Below, in pieces: positions 13,447 to 19,162 of a stretch of 20,164 bases of DNA (the stretch's first letter is position 1; the number at the start of each line of letters is the position of its first letter). Location of the stretch: the IMG/VR virus record IMGVR_UViG_3300024518_003532, positions 1 through 20,164 of that record; one strand, given 5' to 3'. Source of the stretch: a virus. The notes under the pieces are model-generated. The model was not told where the DNA came from. It ran no database searches and saw only the letters and a list, made by a program, of their open reading frames with translations. Made by a program: the position numbers and the translations under genes.

Positions 13447-13466
13447 TGGTCAATCTGTGCTACAAT
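13436..13466 (+). promoter_or_regulatory. Early promoter of the plus-strand operon
   Basis: TTGACT, a long 19-base spacer and TACAAT with an upstream TGC (extended -10). The -10 region ATCTGTGCTACAATAA nearly repeats that of the promoter at 5292. The -10 lies within an inverted repeat GTGCT-acaata-AGCAC (13457-13472), which could be an operator. Confidence 0.6.
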
Positions 13467-13474
13467 AAGCACGT

Positions 13475-13513
13475 CCCGCCCGATGCGGGTAGCCAGGCTT
13501 CAGTATAGCCTGG
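13475..13513 (+). promoter_or_regulatory. Tandem leader hairpins
   Basis: Two perfect stems follow the early promoter: CCCGC/GCGGG with a 5-base loop (13475-13489) and CCAGGCT/AGCCTGG with a 7-base loop (13493-13513). They lie between the transcription start and the ribosome binding site AGAGGAG. Neither has a U-tract, so leader stabilisation or protein binding is more likely than termination. Confidence 0.5.
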
Positions 13514-13533
13514 AACCAAGAGGAGCCGAACAA

Positions 13534-13845
13534 ATGCCGCTGATTTCAATCCCGGTTGTGGCGAGAGACAAGCACATCATGTACGCCGCGATCATCGTAC
13601 TAGAACGAGACGTACTAGGCGGCCACATGGGCGACTTCTTTGAGCGCCGGTACGAGGGGTACCACGAGGCCGTCGCTGATCTGCATCGTGACGCCTCTGG
13701 CCTGCTAGTCTGTGACCACGACGTCGCCCTTGAACGCTTCACAAAGGACCCCGCCCTCGCCGTGGACTTCCTGCGAGAACACTTCCCGTACGACTGGACC
13801 TTGAAGCGGTTACCGCCCGACCGGTTCCCAGAGAAAACCCCATGA
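13534..13845 (+). CDS. Hypothetical early protein
   Basis: This 103-aa protein is the first gene of the plus-strand operon, with a strong ribosome binding site (AAGAGGAG, 8 bases before the ATG). Sequence features: a hydrophobic beta start (PLISIPVVARDKHIMYAAII), an acidic middle and a basic end (KRLPPDRFPEKTP). No family recognised. Its stop overlaps the next start (ATGA), showing translational coupling. Small first-position early phage genes often act on the host, but no direct evidence of that is present here. Confidence 0.65.
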   Translation: MPLISIPVVARDKHIMYAAIIVLERDVLGGHMGDFFERRYEGYHEAVADLHRDASGLLVCDHDVALERFTKDPALAVDFLREHFPYDWTLKRLPPDRFPEKTP

Positions 13846-14030
13846 GATACAAAATGCTCTACGACGGACCGGCTCGTGAGCTTTGCTTGACCCTGGCAAA
13901 GCTCTGCCAAGCAACTCAGGAATGGGTCGGCGCTCGCATCCTACACCGGGCCGCCGAACACCTGTACTGCGAACATGTAGGGGTCGACAAGGACTGGCGA
14001 GAAACCGCCGCCACAACCCCAACGCCATGA
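13842..14030 (+). CDS. Hypothetical 62-aa early protein
   Basis: Starts within the ATGA of the preceding gene and ends in an ATGA with the next, so it is coupled on both sides. The protein is largely helical (ARELCLTLAKLCQATQEWVG, ARILHRAAEHLYCEHV), with a Thr/Pro C-terminus. No motif recognised. The coupling is the main evidence that it is real. Confidence 0.55.
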   Translation: MRYKMLYDGPARELCLTLAKLCQATQEWVGARILHRAAEHLYCEHVGVDKDWRETAATTPTP

Positions 14031-14539
14031 CCGAACTCGAGCGAGCACACTTCCAGGAGCGCCCGGACAGCAGCCCACGGCTGGACGCAATCGACTACTG
14101 GCCGAAGTTCTCCGCTACGGCCCTGATTGAGTACCGTGAGGACCGGATCATTGACGAAGAGGAGCGCCGCCTACGAGAATCCCGGCAAGCTGACGACTTC
14201 GACAGCGACCGTTCCCCGTCAGCCCGTCGCCGCCGTGGCGAGAGCGCTCTATCCGAGCCAGACAATTACGTTGGAAACACGCCCAGGAGAACGACGATGA
14301 GTATAATCAGAATCACATGGCAGATCGACGACGGCTACGCTGGAGGAGGTTCCAGGCCTCACGAGTTCAGTCTCGACCTTGACAACTTCGAACCAGGAGA
14401 CACCATCGAGGACCTCGAAGAGGAACTCTTCGAGTACGTCGATACTGAATTCTCGAACAAGGTTAGTTGGGTCTGCGACATACCCGCATTCGCCCGCCAA
14501 ATCCACGAGGCGCTGAAGGCTCAAGACGATGGAGACTGA
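14027..14539 (+). CDS. Hypothetical acidic protein with a likely internal start
   Basis: This 170-aa protein starts by ATGA coupling. Its first ~90 residues are charged (EYREDRIIDEEERRLRESRQ, then RSPSARRRRGESA). The remainder (from MSIIRITWQIDDGYAGGG) is a compact, acidic alpha/beta domain. The second half begins at an in-frame ATG (14297) with AGGAG about 7 bases upstream, so a separate 80-aa product may be made; alternatively these are two fused genes. It overlaps the methyltransferase start by 11 bases. No family recognised. Confidence 0.55.
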   Translation: MTELERAHFQERPDSSPRLDAIDYWPKFSATALIEYREDRIIDEEERRLRESRQADDFDSDRSPSARRRRGESALSEPDNYVGNTPRRTTMSIIRITWQIDDGYAGGGSRPHEFSLDLDNFEPGDTIEDLEEELFEYVDTEFSNKVSWVCDIPAFARQIHEALKAQDDGD

Positions 14540-15783
14540 AGACCATGTGGCTCTACGTACCATCAGCTTGTGTTCCGGAGGCGCCGGACTGGAACTCGGA
14601 GTCCGGCTTGCCGGACGAGTCGACGGTTTCCGCTCTCGCGTCGTCTGTTACGTGGAAAGGGAAGCTTACGCAGCCGAGATCCTGGTTAAACGCATTCAAG
14701 AAGGCCTCTTGGACGAGGCGCCTATCTGGAGTGATCTCCGCACGTTCGACCCTCAACCGTGGCGCGGAAAGGTGGATCTCGTCACTGGCGGATACCCGTG
14801 TCAACCGTTCTCCTCTGCCGGTAGACGAGCGGGGGCCGACGACCCCCGCCACCTCTGGCCCGTCATCTCAGAGATCATTCGGGTGGTCGAGCCCGGAATC
14901 TGCTTCTTCGAGAACGTCGACGGACACCTCTCCCTCGGTTACCGAGAAGTCCGACAAGAGTTGGAAGGCATGGGCTACTGCGTTACGGAAGAGGTCGTTA
15001 GCGCGGCGGAAACAACTGCGCCACACCTTAGAAAGCGACTCTTCATCATGGCCGACCGCCACCGTGACGGACCACAAGGCGGGAGCGGAGGGATACTCGA
15101 CCGAGAGCGGACGCCTCAGCAGCACGACGCTGACGGACGCGATCAAACAGTGGGGAACTCCCCGCGTGAGCGCCTACAGGGCGGCAGAGGGCGGGCTACA
15201 ACGCCACCACAGAGAGAGGGTGAAAGACCAATCGATACAATGGCTGACCCCGGCGACTCCGAGCGGCGGACGCAGCGTGCCAGCCTCGACAGTGGAGAGC
15301 CACGGCTCGACCCAGGAAGGCAAGCGCCAGGTGGGCCTGGAGAGCCAGACGAAGCACTGGCCGACGCCAGCCGCCATGATGAACGATGGCGAGACCTTCG
15401 CGACCTTCGACAGCCGGGCGGAGAAGCTGAAGGAGAAGAAGATCAATGGCAATGGTGCGGGACGGCTATTGGGTCCGGAATCAACCCGGTTTACCCTCCA
15501 GGCCCTCAGCAGCACGACGCCTGGACCGGAGTGGCTCCAAACCTACTCCCTGCTCTCCCGCGTGTGGGAATCCTTCGAACTTCGCAAGAGTTTGAGGCTG
15601 AACCCGGATTTCACCGAGTGGTTGATGGGCTGGCCTCCTGGCTGGAGTCGGCTTGGGACTGTCGAACCGAGCGACTACAACTACTGGGAAACGGCGTCGT
15701 CCCGCTTGCTGCAGCGCTTGGTTGGATTCTATGCAGCCGACAACTCTTCCCAATCAACGAACCAAAGCGCTGACCCATCATAA
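14467..15783 (+). CDS. Overlapping alternative frame through the methyltransferase gene
   Basis: A 438-codon frame, +1 relative to the methyltransferase, stays open through that whole gene and ends 10 bases after it. A plausible start is the internal ATG at 14545 rather than the first ATG. It contains repeated Trp-Pro-Thr motifs (WPTATVTD ~195, WLTPATPSGG ~259, WPTPAAMMNDG ~298) and LNPDFTEWLMGWPPGW (~378-393). Such WPTP and NPxFxEWLMGxPxGW sequences are, to my recollection, common in phage proteins annotated beside or as methyltransferases. In this gene the WPT motifs are the second reading of (M/L)AD-x in the methyltransferase. Whether it is translated, alone or by frameshift, is unknown. 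Confidence 0.4.
   Translation: MGLRHTRIRPPNPRGAEGSRRWRLKTMWLYVPSACVPEAPDWNSESGLPDESTVSALASSVTWKGKLTQPRSWLNAFKKASWTRRLSGVISARSTLNRGAERWISSLADTRVNRSPLPVDERGPTTPATSGPSSQRSFGWSSPESASSRTSTDTSPSVTEKSDKSWKAWATALRKRSLARRKQLRHTLESDSSSWPTATVTDHKAGAEGYSTESGRLSSTTLTDAIKQWGTPRVSAYRAAEGGLQRHHRERVKDQSIQWLTPATPSGGRSVPASTVESHGSTQEGKRQVGLESQTKHWPTPAAMMNDGETFATFDSRAEKLKEKKINGNGAGRLLGPESTRFTLQALSSTTPGPEWLQTYSLLSRVWESFELRKSLRLNPDFTEWLMGWPPGWSRLGTVEPSDYNYWETASSRLLQRLVGFYAADNSSQSTNQSADPS
14529..15773 (+). CDS. C5-cytosine DNA methyltransferase
   Basis: This 414-aa enzyme would transfer a methyl group from S-adenosylmethionine to carbon 5 of cytosine. Motif I is ISLCSGGAGLELG (residues ~12-24), motif IV GGYPCQPFSSAG with catalytic Cys91, motif VI FFENVDGH (~127-133), motif VIII HLRKRLFIMA (~166-175) and motif X LLGNGVVPLAAALGW (~385-399). 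The long Gly/Arg/Asp-rich stretch between VIII and X is the variable target-recognition region. No restriction enzyme gene is adjacent, so it is an orphan methylase, probably protecting phage DNA against host restriction. It lies last in the early plus-strand operon. Its whole length is also open in a second frame (separate entry), which probably explains the odd composition of the variable region. Confidence 0.88.
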   Translation: METEDHVALRTISLCSGGAGLELGVRLAGRVDGFRSRVVCYVEREAYAAEILVKRIQEGLLDEAPIWSDLRTFDPQPWRGKVDLVTGGYPCQPFSSAGRRAGADDPRHLWPVISEIIRVVEPGICFFENVDGHLSLGYREVRQELEGMGYCVTEEVVSAAETTAPHLRKRLFIMADRHRDGPQGGSGGILDRERTPQQHDADGRDQTVGNSPRERLQGGRGRATTPPQREGERPIDTMADPGDSERRTQRASLDSGEPRLDPGRQAPGGPGEPDEALADASRHDERWRDLRDLRQPGGEAEGEEDQWQWCGTAIGSGINPVYPPGPQQHDAWTGVAPNLLPALPRVGILRTSQEFEAEPGFHRVVDGLASWLESAWDCRTERLQLLGNGVVPLAAALGWILCSRQLFPINEPKR

Positions 15784-15786
15784 GTC

Positions 15787-15870
15787 CTATCGCGTGCTGT
15801 CCTCACTCCTGACGAGGATCGCTAGAGCTATGATGATTCCAGCGATCGCCGCCCATCCTTCCCACGTCAT
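15787..15870 (-). CDS. 27-aa membrane peptide
   Basis: An ATG with GAGGGG upstream opens MTWEGWAAIAGIIIALAILV followed by a charged tail (RSEDSTR). It is a single hydrophobic span, N-out or N-in undecided. It overlaps the end of the 68-aa gene in another frame and would be the last gene of the minus-strand cassette. Support: ribosome binding site and a clean membrane span; against: small size. Confidence 0.4.
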   Translation of the reverse strand: MTWEGWAAIAGIIIALAILVRSEDSTR

Positions 15871-16009
15871 AATCACCCCTCGGCCCACGGTTCGCTCTCG
15901 CCCGCATTTGAGCCCTGGCCTTAGCCAGGCTCTCGTGTAGGGCTTGCGCCCGTGCCTGCTCTATTTCCTTGTCGGGGTCAAAAAGAAAGTTGCTATTGTC
16001 GAGCCGCAT
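15803..16009 (-). CDS. Small charged hypothetical protein
   Basis: This 68-aa protein starts in a TAATG overlap with the HNH gene stop, with AAGGGACG upstream. The sequence is helical (DPDKEIEQARAQALHESLAK) with Arg/Gly/His-rich C-terminus. No family recognised. Translational coupling to the HNH gene supports it. Confidence 0.5.
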   Translation of the reverse strand: MRLDNSNFLFDPDKEIEQARAQALHESLAKARAQMRARANRGPRGDYDVGRMGGDRWNHHSSSDPRQE

Positions 16010-16290
16010 TATCGTCCCTTAAAGGCTTCCACGTACAACAACATCAAATTGATTGGATTCAGGCCCCAGCGATCCACAAAGGCTTTCTCGCTGCCTGAAT
16101 GGTACGCTTTTCGCCCGGTCCGGTGGCAATGAGCGCATAGCGGAAGCACCGAAAGATCTCCCGCCTTCTTCCCTATACCCTCGGTGCCGTCCCTGAAGTG
16201 CGCCACCTCGGACGGCCCTGGTACTCCGCACGCCACGCACGGCTGCCGGCGCAAGAACTTGTGGTACTCAGAGTTGGAAAAACTCAGCAT
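16009..16290 (-). CDS. HNH-type zinc-finger protein of phage recombination cassettes
   Basis: This 93-aa protein (ATG at 16288-16290, GAGA upstream) has C18-x2-C21 (CVAC), H31 (VAHFRDG) and PLCAHCH (C52-x2-C55-H56), then H64, a typical HNH endonuclease/zinc-binding arrangement seen in short phage proteins next to ninB (often annotated DUF968/NinG-adjacent HNH). It probably binds or cleaves branched or nicked DNA. It overlaps the NinB-like gene by 23 bases; an upstream GTG (16323) would lengthen both the protein and the overlap. The function is inferred from motif and neighbour. Confidence 0.65.
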   Translation of the reverse strand: MLSFSNSEYHKFLRRQPCVACGVPGPSEVAHFRDGTEGIGKKAGDLSVLPLCAHCHRTGRKAYHSGSEKAFVDRWGLNPINLMLLYVEAFKGR

Positions 16291-16693
16291 TCTCGTTCGG
16301 CTCTGGAATCCAAAGCGGCTCACCTAGTAGCGTCCCGTCCGAGGCGTCGACTCGGATCTTGGTGCAGAAGTCTTCGAACTCGGCTGTCGTCAGGTTGGAG
16401 GTGTGCTCGACGTACTCGACGCCGCTCGGCGAGATGCGCCGCAAGTACTTGAACTTGAGGCCTTCCTTGACTTGATCCTTGTCGTCCCCGGTGTGCTCGG
16501 CGATGATCGGCAGGATGACGCCGTGGAAGTAGCGATTCTCTGGAGTCGTCCGCGTCTTGCGCCACGGCCAGAACTGCACCCAGATTTTTTTGCCTTTTAG
16601 CCTGCGGAGTTCGTTGGCCGGCAGCGCTGGGTTATCGAAGACCGGCTTGCCGTCTTCGCCCACGTCCGCCAGGAACTTGGGTATTGCAGGCAT
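16268..16693 (-). CDS. ninB: NinB/Orf-like recombination protein
   Basis: This 141-aa protein matches the lambda NinB (Orf) pattern: a beta N-terminus with KKIWVQFWPWRKTRT, then PENRYFHGVILPIIAEHTG, KEGLKFKYLRR, a Thr-rich connecting strand and LTTAEFEDFCTKIRVDA, ending near WIPEPNE. Lambda NinB binds SSB-coated ssDNA and helps strand-annealing recombination, which fits the SSB and RecT in this window. The ATG is immediately after the stop of the 55-aa gene (TGAATG). It is encoded opposite to RecT. Confidence 0.78.
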   Translation of the reverse strand: MPAIPKFLADVGEDGKPVFDNPALPANELRRLKGKKIWVQFWPWRKTRTTPENRYFHGVILPIIAEHTGDDKDQVKEGLKFKYLRRISPSGVEYVEHTSNLTTAEFEDFCTKIRVDASDGTLLGEPLWIPEPNENAEFFQL

Positions 16694-16861
16694 TCAGGCC
16701 GTCGCCACTACAAAGATCACAGCCAGAACCCCAAGCAACACTCCGAACATGAAGCCTCTCACAAACCCTTTATCCCATTCGGCTTCCTTGCCTAGCTCGC
16801 CCAGTGCTTCGTCGAGGTCCGCCGATTCAATCAACCTGCAATCGTCTTTCATGAGTTTCAT
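16694..16861 (-). CDS. 55-aa membrane protein
   Basis: The ATG overlaps the TGA of the upstream gene (ATGA), and the stop is directly before the NinB ATG (TGAATG), so it is coupled on both sides. The N-terminal half is acidic (MKLMKDDCRLIESADLDEAL), the C-terminal half is one transmembrane span (GFMFGVLLGVLAVIFVVATA) ending at the C-terminus, i.e. a tail-anchored topology. Function unknown. Confidence 0.6.
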   Translation of the reverse strand: MKLMKDDCRLIESADLDEALGELGKEAEWDKGFVRGFMFGVLLGVLAVIFVVATA

Positions 16862-17241
16862 GAGAAGTACCTCGGATCAAGCCCCGGCTTGTGCCGTATC
16901 GCCCAGTGGTTCTTGACGTTGGTGCGGGACTCGTGGCTGTAGGTGTCGGACTGCTGGGTGATCTTGGTCGGCCTCACGCCCTCGAGCGGGCCGACGACGA
17001 CAACGCCATTCGACAGGATGATATCTCGCATCGTCCCGCTGTCGACGAGTCTGATTGCCTCTGGGGTCTCGACCTTCTTTAGGGCGTCGCCTCGATGATC
17101 GATGATGATGACTCGGCGGTACCTTGGCGTCTTGCCGGGCTTCGCAAACCCAAGCTCAAGCGCCCGCTCGACTTCGACTATCGGTCTGCGCCGGCGCTTG
17201 CCGCGATCCACCCAGACGAACTGTTTGTTGATCGGACGCAC
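16858..17241 (-). CDS. Hypothetical basic protein
   Basis: This 127-aa protein starts at a GTG (AAGG about 14 bases upstream, weak) and is the first gene of the minus-strand cassette. It has a basic patch near the N-terminus (VDRGKRRRRPIVEVERAL), a beta/alpha core (YRRVIIIDHRGDALKKVETP, DIILSNGVVVVGPLEGVRP) and a polar tail. The patch could bind nucleic acid, but no known fold is recognised. Ends in an ATGA overlap with the 55-aa membrane protein. Confidence 0.6.
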   Translation of the reverse strand: MRPINKQFVWVDRGKRRRRPIVEVERALELGFAKPGKTPRYRRVIIIDHRGDALKKVETPEAIRLVDSGTMRDIILSNGVVVVGPLEGVRPTKITQQSDTYSHESRTNVKNHWAIRHKPGLDPRYFS

Positions 17242-17545
17242 GTTCGCTGCAGCGCCTTCTAGTCCGGGTGCGGTGTCAAAGCCCCGCTATGCTCCTTGCC
17301 CCCCGGCGGGCTGATGTCTTAGCCCCTCAAAAGTGCGGGACTTGGCTGACACTCGTTTGTAGAAAAATTGAGCACGTTGGATGCGCTCTTGTCGGAGTCG
17401 CGTGTAGTGTTCGGCGCCAAGCCCCGCTCCCGCAAAGAGACAACGAAAGGATAGCTCAATCTTCCGGATCTGTCAACTCCCGAGCACGAAAGAATGTCAG
17501 CTTGTGCACCGAGCCGATTTCTAGACCGACCGCAGCGCTTTTTTC
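17242..17545. promoter_or_regulatory. Divergent regulatory region with repeated elements
   Basis: No supported gene lies here. The stretch separates the minus-strand NinB cassette from the plus-strand RecT operon. It contains a direct repeat AAGCCCCGCT at 17279-17288 and 17419-17428, and the second copy is part of a long-range inverted repeat, GCGGGACTTGGC (17335-17346) against GCCAAGCCCCGC (17416-17427), 11 of 12 matching. These could be operator half-sites. No clear minus-strand promoter was found. Confidence 0.4.
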
Positions 17546-17573
17546 TTGACAGTCAACGACTTTGGGGTTTAAT
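17546..17573 (+). promoter_or_regulatory. Sigma70-like promoter of the RecT operon
   Basis: Perfect TTGACA, 16-base spacer and TTTAAT, 25 bases before the 100-aa gene. The -35 is the left part of an odd palindrome TTGAC-A-GTCAA (17546-17556), a possible repressor site. It lacks the extended -10 block of the other two promoters. Confidence 0.6.
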
Positions 17574-17597
17574 CTTGGTGGCGATACGGAGGAGACC

Positions 17598-17900
17598 ATG
17601 TGCACATCGGAGTCAGTCGAACGTGCGAAGTTGCTCCTAGAGGAAGGCTTGCGGGGGACTTTGCCGTGGGGCGTTGCCTCTTCGTCAGCCATTGAAGCTC
17701 TTCGCCAACTACCTGACGGCCTGCGGATAGTCCCGCTTGGGCTCGAGATCCAGCGCCTCTATAACGCTGGCTCCCCTGCTACAAAACTCGCTCTCCTCAA
17801 CCAACTGAAAATTGTCGTCGCCGGCCTGGAGGACCACCTGTATGGGCGCACCCGCAAAGAACAAGAACTACCGTCGAGAGCTCACGATTCAAGCGCTTAA
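17598..17900 (+). CDS. Hypothetical protein preceding RecT
   Basis: This 100-aa helical protein (SVERAKLLLEEGLRG, SSAIEALRQLPDGLRI, LALLNQLKIVVAGLEDHLYG) starts at an ATG with GGAGGAG 5 bases upstream, an excellent ribosome binding site. It overlaps the RecT start by 59 bases in a different frame, so the two are translationally linked. No family recognised. In recombination operons this place is often taken by a nuclease or accessory factor, but the protein is too small for a RecE- or YqaJ-type exonuclease. Confidence 0.6.
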   Translation: MCTSESVERAKLLLEEGLRGTLPWGVASSSAIEALRQLPDGLRIVPLGLEIQRLYNAGSPATKLALLNQLKIVVAGLEDHLYGRTRKEQELPSRAHDSSA

Positions 17901-18903
17901 CGAACTGTACGTTACAAAGAAAGGGCTCGTCGAGTCCTACCTTCCCAAGCACATCAACCAAGACCGCATGCTGCGGCTGATCTACTCAGCCTTCACCAGC
18001 ACACGAGGCCTGAGTTCCTGCTCGGCCCTGTCGATCGTCAACTCGATCATGCACGCCGCCCAGGTCGGCCTGGAGTTCAACACCCTCCAAGGCCATGGGT
18101 GGATCATACCACGCTGGAACAGCCGTGCCGGCGTCATGGAAGCCAGTTTCCAGCCCGGGTACCGTGGTCTCATTGATCTCGCCTACCGCTCCAACCTCGT
18201 CACGGCGGTCGCCAGTGGCGTCGTCAAGGCTCGCGACGACTTCGAGTTCGACGACGGCACCCAGCCAACCATCACCCACCACTGGGACCTCACGAAGGAC
18301 CGTGGCGACTGGGTCGGCGCCTGGGCTCGAGTCGATGTCAAGGATGGCCGCTCGATCATCGAAGTGATGCAGCGGTCGGCTATTGAACTGATCCGCGACA
18401 CCTACGCCCCTCGCAAGAAGAGCGGCGAGATGGTCGGCCCTTGGATCACCCACCCTGATGCGATGATCCGAAAGACCGCCGCGAAACGCCCTCTGAAGTT
18501 CGCCCCGGCTAGCACCGAACTCGCCAACGCCATCGGCCTCGACGACGTCCTAGAGTCCGCAGAGCCGATCCCCACGCTCGTCAACGTTGAGGACTTCCAA
18601 GGGACAGACGTCTCCAAGGAAGACCTGCTCGACGCGACCGAGCCAATCCAGATCACCGGCTCGAAAGCAGCCGAGGACGAAGTACTCCAGGACAAGTTGG
18701 AGCAGACCGGCATGCCCAAGAAGCAGGCCTGGGCGGAAACGATCTTCAAGCGGCTCGGCAAGAAGCAGCAGGCCGCCCTGAAGGCGTACGCCGCTGTTGA
18801 CGGCAAGGGAACGGCAATCGACCTACTGGCCGGGTGCGACCATCCCGAAGCCGCCCAGCAACTCGTTGATACAGCCACGGAGGTGATGAATGCCACCAAG
18901 TGA
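17842..18903 (+). CDS. recT: RecT family single-strand annealing protein
   Basis: This 353-aa protein shows the RecT core. Helical N-terminal segments (LPKHINQDRMLRLIYSAF) lead to AAQVGLEFNTLQGHGWIIPR (~72-91) and ASFQPGYRGLIDLAYRS (~101-117), the conserved 'GLEPN---G-AYLIP ... FQ-GYRG-I-LA-RSG' order. A central beta region includes DGRSIIEVMQRSAIELIRD and KTAAKRPLKFAP. The C-terminal ~90 residues are an extra acidic, then helical tail. RecT proteins anneal complementary ssDNA during recombination-dependent replication. The start at 17842 has GGAGG about 10 bases upstream. Likely partners are the SSB and NinB-like proteins. No cognate 5'-3' exonuclease is seen in the window. Confidence 0.88.
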   Translation: MGAPAKNKNYRRELTIQALNELYVTKKGLVESYLPKHINQDRMLRLIYSAFTSTRGLSSCSALSIVNSIMHAAQVGLEFNTLQGHGWIIPRWNSRAGVMEASFQPGYRGLIDLAYRSNLVTAVASGVVKARDDFEFDDGTQPTITHHWDLTKDRGDWVGAWARVDVKDGRSIIEVMQRSAIELIRDTYAPRKKSGEMVGPWITHPDAMIRKTAAKRPLKFAPASTELANAIGLDDVLESAEPIPTLVNVEDFQGTDVSKEDLLDATEPIQITGSKAAEDEVLQDKLEQTGMPKKQAWAETIFKRLGKKQQAALKAYAAVDGKGTAIDLLAGCDHPEAAQQLVDTATEVMNATK

Positions 18904-19162
18904 AGACTACTACGACCAAGATCATTGGGAGTCCGTAAAGCGGCGCCGAGTTCATCGGATAGCGGCACAAGAGGACGCTCGCCTAGTTCGTGAGCGAATT
19001 CAATCGGAAGGGTTCGCTCGCCGAGCGACTCCAGCCGAGCTACTGAATGAGATCATCGGTTACCTTGGGGCTTCTCGCCACACTCCCGACCAAATTGACC
19101 GGGAGAATATCGCCGAGGCCCTGAAGCTCTGCCACTTGCTATCAAAAACCCTGAATCCGTGA
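18890..19162 (+). CDS. Hypothetical helical protein
   Basis: This 90-aa protein is charged and helical (SVKRRRVHRIAAQEDARLVR, TPAELLNEIIGYLGASRHTP, ENIAEALKLCHLLSKTL). Its ATG overlaps the end of RecT by 14 bases and follows GGAGGTGATGA. It ends in a GTGA overlap with the replication gene. No family recognised; context suggests a replication or recombination accessory protein. Confidence 0.6.
   Translation: MPPSEDYYDQDHWESVKRRRVHRIAAQEDARLVRERIQSEGFARRATPAELLNEIIGYLGASRHTPDQIDRENIAEALKLCHLLSKTLNP

Noticed and set aside
17268-17549. 93-codon plus-strand frame in the regulatory region
   Set aside because: No ribosome binding site, Cys/Arg-rich shadow-like composition and it runs over the RecT operon promoter.
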